The position numbers were made by a program, and so were the translations under genes. A stretch of DNA of 64,000 nucleotides, from the NCBI RefSeq assembly GCF_000208745.1, contig NC_030852.1:3223315-3287314 (forward strand). Direction: 5' to 3'. The stretch's first letter is position 1. Each line of letters begins with the position of its first letter. The notes under the pieces are model-generated. The model was given only the letters and a program-made list of their open reading frames with translations, did not search any database and had not been told where the DNA came from. Shown here in pieces: positions 59,387 through 64,000 of this stretch. Source of the DNA: Theobroma cacao. Taxonomy: Eukaryota > Streptophyta > Magnoliopsida > Malvales > Malvaceae.

Positions 59387-61179
59387 TATATATATATATA
59401 TATAAGGTATTAATCAATCATTTTATAGTGAGACAAATACAATATAAGAAGGATGTTCGGTAAAAATTTGCTATTTTAGTTGGTCCAATGATAAAACTTC
59501 ACTAGAGAGTATGAAGTGTCTCACTTTAAAGTGGAATTTCTTAGGTAAAGAACTTAATTAGGGCTTTCACCAAAGCATTGGGAAAATCTTAATATTATAT
59601 TCCAATAGCCCTCTTACTCAAATAATTATTTTAAACACCTTTTTTAAAAATAATAATAATAATAAGGTGTTTAAAGCAAAAAGAAATATATTTATTAAAT
59701 ATATGTACATATATATGAATAATAAGAGATTAATTATTTTGAATTAATTTTCGACGATGGAATTTCATTCGAGAATGCAGAGAGTCACATTTTCGAATCG
59801 ACGTTCTTAGGTGAGGAGTTTGATTAGGGTTTTCACCAGAAGTGTCAAGATAAATTCTAATTTTTATATTCCGATACTTCATTAATTCAAATAATTATCT
59901 TAGTAAAAATAATAATTTGAGGGAATTAATTCATTAATTTTTTTATTTATTTGAAATCAATTAATTAAAAATTAATATAGTAATCAACAATTAATTCAAG
60001 TAATTATTCTAAATGAGAAATTTTTTAAGTTAATTTAGTTATTAAATTAAAAGCTAACTTAATGGTCAAGATCAATTGTTTTGAACCAATCTCCAAGGAT
60101 GGAATCTCTCCCACAATGTGAAGAATCACATTTTCCAATGGAATTTCCTATGTGAGAAATTTAATTAGGATTCTCACCAAAGCGTTGGGAAAGTCCTAAT
60201 TTTATATTTCGAAACTCCATTGGTTCAAATAGATATTTTAAAATATAATAAGAATAAAAGAGATATTCAATTAAAGCAAACTATTAAATACATAATCACA
60301 AAGTTTAAAGTCAAATATTACATTTATAAATGCATTCATTTTGCATCATTCATGATGTTGCATCGCATACGACTTAATTATTTTGCAAAGGGGTATAAAA
60401 AATACCAATGATGGGATTTTCTCGAGAAACTTATAGAGACGAGTTTTCTTAGAGATCTCCCTAGGTGAGGAAAAATTTCTAAGATTTCACCAAAACGTTG
60501 GGATGGTCTATGAATGATTTTGTCAATACAAGGTTTTACTTCCTATTATTTAAAATTGAAAAATCATATCACCATTTCATGGTCGCATCATGTGCATTCA
60601 TAACAAAATTTGATTCGTGAGTGACAATCTCCGACGATGGGATCTTCTTAGGGAGCTTCTAAAGATGAGCTTTCTTGAGAAATTCCCTAGATGAGAAGAA
60701 ATTCTTAGAACTCACCAAAGAGTTGGGATAGTCTTAGAAAATTTCTTCAAGATAAAGATTTCATTCACACATCCAAAAAATATAATAATGAATAATAATA
60801 ATAATGAATAAAATAAATAAATAGTAAAAATAAATTAGAGAAAGAAAAAATGATAGGGAAAAATAAGACAAGAAAAAAATAATGAACAATGATTAAGGAA
60901 ATATAAGAATAAAATTAAAAATTAAGTTTAAAATAGGATAATGTATGATTAAATAGTACTATTCACGAAACGGGAGTCACGAGGTGCTAATCCTTCCTTA
61001 TGCATAACCGTACTCTCAAATCCAACTATAAAATTCGTAGACCAGGTTTTTGTTCTTTAGATAAACCTAAAATCGATTTAAGGCCTCATCAAATAAAAAC
61101 AAATTTAATAGGTGGTCAATCACACCTTATAAGAAAGATTAGTAATGATTCCCAAATTTTCACATCGCACATAGCGACA
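59387..61179 (+). repeat. Probable Tat/Ogre-type LTR, 3' part
   Basis: The end, 60960-61179, has gggagtcacgaggtgctaat, then aataggtggtcaatcacacc, and finishes cacatcgcacatagcgaca at 61179, the counterpart of the LTR end at 34973. The phrases gtcacgaggtgctaa and ggtggtcaatcacacc are ones I link with U5 of Tat/Ogre LTRs. The main part is the five-unit repeat described separately. The part 60775-60960 is A-rich. Confidence 0.55.
59465..60760 (+). repeat. Five degenerate LTR repeat units
   Basis: Each unit has a block like gacgatggaatttc, a gap, ttcttaggtgaggaa, then tttcaccaaagcgttggga and a closing aatttta. Units start at about 59465, 59750, 60090, 60408 and 60630, spacing 220-340 bp. The first three also share agagtcacattttc. 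AT-rich spacers differ (for example ataataataataa at 59655). Confidence 0.85.
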
Positions 61180-62135
61180 AATAGCAAAAATGCCTTTAAG
61201 AGGTGGATTTTACTAGGTGAGTACAAAGTTGGAAGAGTATGATGAGTACAAAGGTGTATATAAAGAATAAGAATGAAAGCACAAAGAATTTGGAGCCCGA
61301 GGATACATTAAAAGCTAAGCTCTAGCTTGGTTTTTTCTTTCTTTCTTCTCTTTTTCTTCATATGATTTAATACTTGAGTATTTGATGTTTTTCTCTACTC
61401 TTCTAACCTCAAAAATGTGTTGGAGAAGTCCTATTTATGCTTAGAAAAAGTTTAGAGTTGTTAAGGATGATTTTGTGAAGAAATTAATCGTTTGTCTTTT
61501 GAAAGCTATGTCTAATGGTCATCTGTAGTCGACTGTTGGAGTCTTGTAGTCGACTATGACTTTCAAAAGTTTGAGTTAGAGGTTCAGTAGTTGACTTTGT
61601 CTTCCTCTGTAATCGACTATAGCTGAGTTTCTTCAAGTTTTTTGTGCATTCTACCAAAGGGTCGAATATCCAAGCTTTGTAGTCGATTGTGGCTTTCATT
61701 TTCTCAACTTTCTTGCACATGTAGTTGAGTATGTCTTCCCAGTAGTCGAGTATTGAGCTACAATTGAGCTTCTTGGCTTGAAACAAACTTGATGTTGTGA
61801 AGATTAATCATCTTTGAGTGGATTGAAGTAATCCCTTCATCTTGCAAGCCTATCTTACAACTTTATCATCTCAAGAATGAACATTAGGGAAATTATAAAA
61901 CTTATTCAAGCAAGTTCAACACTCACATAATCAAATTAATCAAGCTTGTACACATAGAAAACCAAGTGTATGAGGGCTCAATTATACTCATACAACTAAA
62001 TTATTCAAACTTATAGTTATGTAAGAACAATTGTATGAGAAAAGTGTATCAAGGATCACTCAAATAAGTTCAAGTAAATGTAATTATTTTATCATAATCA
62101 AAACCATAATCATTTTAAAGCTAATAAAGTTAACA
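61180..62135 (-). repeat. SIRE-like copia LTR, minus strand, left end truncated
   Basis: On the minus strand it starts TGTTAACTTTATTAGCTTT at 62135, then follows the start of the SIRE-like LTR at 13241 (atgattatggttttgattat). TCGACTA motifs lie at 61530-61750 (gtagtcgactg, gtagtcgactatg). A TATA-like gcataaatagga is at 61428-61439 on the minus strand. The far end merges with the LTR end at 61179. Confidence 0.65.
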
Positions 62136-62149
62136 ATTGTAAATTTCTC

Positions 62150-62633
62150 CCAGAAGAACGAGCTTGCAAGAATAAAGGAAGCTGTTAAAAGTTGAGTTGG
62201 CCATGTGGATGAAGAAATTCTCAAGTGGCTTGAACTTTCTATATTGATGGATTGTGCTGAATTTTTGGACCTTGATACTATGATGGATCAGGTAAAGGAT
62301 AAAGAGATATCCGGAATTGAAGTCCGAGGGGTGGCAAGTCAAACTTTCTTGGTATCTTTCAAAGACCGAAGCCTCTTGGATGGACATAAGAAACAACAGT
62401 TGAGCAAACTAAGCCATTGGTTTACAGGTTTTAGGAATTGGTCTGAGGAGTTGGTGTTTGACGCAAGCAGGTGTAGGGTGATAGTCTCGAGGGTTCCAAT
62501 GCATGTTTGGAATACCGCCACGTTCGAGGCAATAGCTGGTCTCTTTGGTGAGTTCAGTTTATGCAATTTTAATAAATCTTTAAAAAAAAACATAGATATG
62601 GACACGCCATTTTTTATTATATTTGCCAATTAA
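62150..62633 (+). pseudogene. LINE-type ORF1 (RRM gag family) fragment
   Basis: The frame 62205-62633 has ILKWLELSILMDCAEF, GIEVRGVASQTFLVSF, LSHWFTGFRNWSEELV and RCRVIVSRVPMHVWNTATFE, then AIAGLFGEF. The order (WLExS ... VRxxGGxxxLLTF ... WFxxLxxW ... VWVxxxGVPLHxWxxxTFxxIG) is that of the middle of plant LINE ORF1 proteins after the RRM. The RRM is missing, cut at the LTR at 62135, and the frame dissolves in an A-run at 62580. Confidence 0.7.
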
Positions 62634-62639
62634 GTCCAA

Positions 62640-64000
62640 TTTTTGTAACCCATTGCTCACAAAAATTTAAAAAAAAAACCAAACATAATGATCCTGCTAC
62701 CTTAGATACACTGTTCCATTAATTTTTTTTCGAAAAGTCAATCAAAATAGAAGTATAGTATTTTCCTAAATAAAATTCATTGCAATTGAAGTACAGTAAC
62801 AAAATTTAACATGGAGTCATACTAGAGTGACAAACTCGGTATCTATCCTTTTCATTTTTATTACTGAATTAAAAAAGTAAAAGAACCTAATTAATCGGTC
62901 AAAAATGAAGAAGATCCGAAAAGAAAGATAGCGTGAGATCGTAATAGAGGAACTAAAATCAAACTTTTAACCATTTTAATTTCCAACAACTATTTCAACT
63001 TATCAAATCTCTTTCACATCAAAATCAAACCCTGAGGAGTTGAATTTTGAAAAGGACTTGAACATGTTCAGTAACTGAGATCAAAGAGTCTTGAAGTGAG
63101 CCATGTATATTTATATGTACCATATTTTACTCGCTAGTAAGTCTAAGTAGGAAATGAAAGTCATGAACATCTGCAGTGGACCTTAATTGCACCTCTCTCT
63201 TCTATTTCTAACTAAATAATCAGATTAATCCAGAACCAAAGTCAAAGACCAAGGGGGGCATAAATCTAGGTAATTGGGTACGTCTCATATCAACAACGAA
63301 TTTAATATGCTAAAAATGAGTGGTCACCCTCGATGTGACCATTAGGGCATAACACTGTTCAGATGAGAAGATAAAGCCTGCAATAATTCTCCAAAAAGTA
63401 AGGAAAGAGGCCCATAATATCGATAACTTCCCACCGAAAACCATAATATCCACATGCAACCTGCTCGTCAACTTCTCTACTTATTCTCAGAATATTTGTT
63501 TTTATTTTTCTTTCTTTTTCTTGTTCATTCATAAGTTTGATAGATCAGAAAAAGCTAGGCAGCTGGCTGATAAGATGAAGCTAAGCTACTTTAGAAAAGA
63601 TGCTGTGTGTTTGCCTGAGATTGCAGCGTGAGTTGGACGCCAGCAGGACTCGCGTGAAGACTCTGGGAGATTCAAGCATTACAACATCGTTCTCAAAACG
63701 AGTCAAAGAGTAGAAAAACGTAGACATATAGATAGATACATAGATGGATGGGGTGGTGGAATTTCAAGGCCTTCTAAACTGTTCCAAAGAGTGAAAGAAA
63801 GAAAGAGAGAACCAATCCAACGCTCCCATTAATTTGTAGCCAATCAATCAACAATTCTTTCGTGACATTAGCACGAGAGAGCATATCCCAATCCAAAAGG
63901 GGAAAGCACAACCTTCAAAAACATCCATTCCCCAAAACGGCAATGCTTGCTGGGGACCCACACCCCCCACCTGTGTTACAATATAATTCCATTTTCTTGG
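62640..64000. other. Non-repeat-like flank, possible gene edge
   Basis: No element domain, LTR end or tandem repeat was recognised. The last 500 bases are less AT-rich and carry promoter-like words (agccaatcaatc at 63838, CT- and GA-rich runs at 63480-63520 and 63790-63810), as in plant gene upstream regions. No coding exon is evident. Confidence 0.4.

Noticed and set aside
62640..64000. Host gene exon at the right edge
   Set aside because: No convincing open frame or splice-bounded coding block; only promoter-like composition.

Overview
This window looks like gene-poor heterochromatic DNA from a flowering plant, probably a eudicot and perhaps a rosid. The guess rests on the repeat families (Ty1/copia, Ty3/gypsy of Tat/Ogre type, LINE gag proteins with RRM domains, a hAT fragment); nothing fixes the species. 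It is AT-rich, has two runs of N that each follow an (AT)n tract, and contains no intact host gene, tRNA, rRNA or prokaryotic feature that I can support. Almost all of it reads as nested, broken retrotransposons.

Layout. 1-2341 is the 3' part of a gypsy-type LTR. 2576-3258 is a LINE-type RRM gag remnant. 3259-7010 is a minus-strand SIRE-like copia LTR split by a solo gypsy LTR (3603-6350, target duplication ATAAT). 7011-9316 holds a diverged minus-strand relative of that gypsy LTR. 9385-10370 is the tail of a hAT transposase gene plus a local repeat. 10562-10660 may be a LINE RNase H tail. From 11040 to 31420 a minus-strand LINE ORF1 remnant is split by a minus-strand Ty1/copia element (11701 to about 30742). 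That copia carries three later insertions: a plus-strand SIRE-like element with gag but no pol (13241-22397, duplication CATAT) in its reverse transcriptase, a solo gypsy LTR (25132-28064, duplication TAAAT) in its gag, and a 1.5-kb LTR-like insertion (29004-30522) in its 5' LTR.

31708-34786 is another solo gypsy LTR (duplication GGAGG). From about 34787 to 61179 the backbone looks like a large Tat/Ogre-type gypsy derivative: an LTR end and primer binding site near 34973, a leader, two separate gag remnants (45790-46660 and 47601-48830), no recognisable pol, a long non-coding 3' region, and two tandem arrays (52085-55260). It then runs into LTR-like sequence with a TATA box, a five-unit repeat array and an LTR end at 61179. 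It is interrupted by a plus-strand copia element (35342-41328), a minus-strand solo LTR (42201-45670), a copia gag remnant (56590-57194) and a SIRE-like LTR (58103-59386). 61180-62135 is another SIRE-like LTR, 62150-62633 another RRM-family LINE gag fragment, and 62640-64000 is lower-copy-looking DNA that could flank a gene.

The proteins encoded are parasitic-element proteins (gag, protease, integrase, reverse transcriptase, RNase H), all broken by stops, frameshifts or insertions, so no working pathway is encoded. The most unusual structures are the 2.9-kb array of about 60-bp units, each able to form two small hairpins; the palindromic motif arrays inside LTRs; the pol-less elements that keep gag; and the clean solo LTRs, which record a nesting order.
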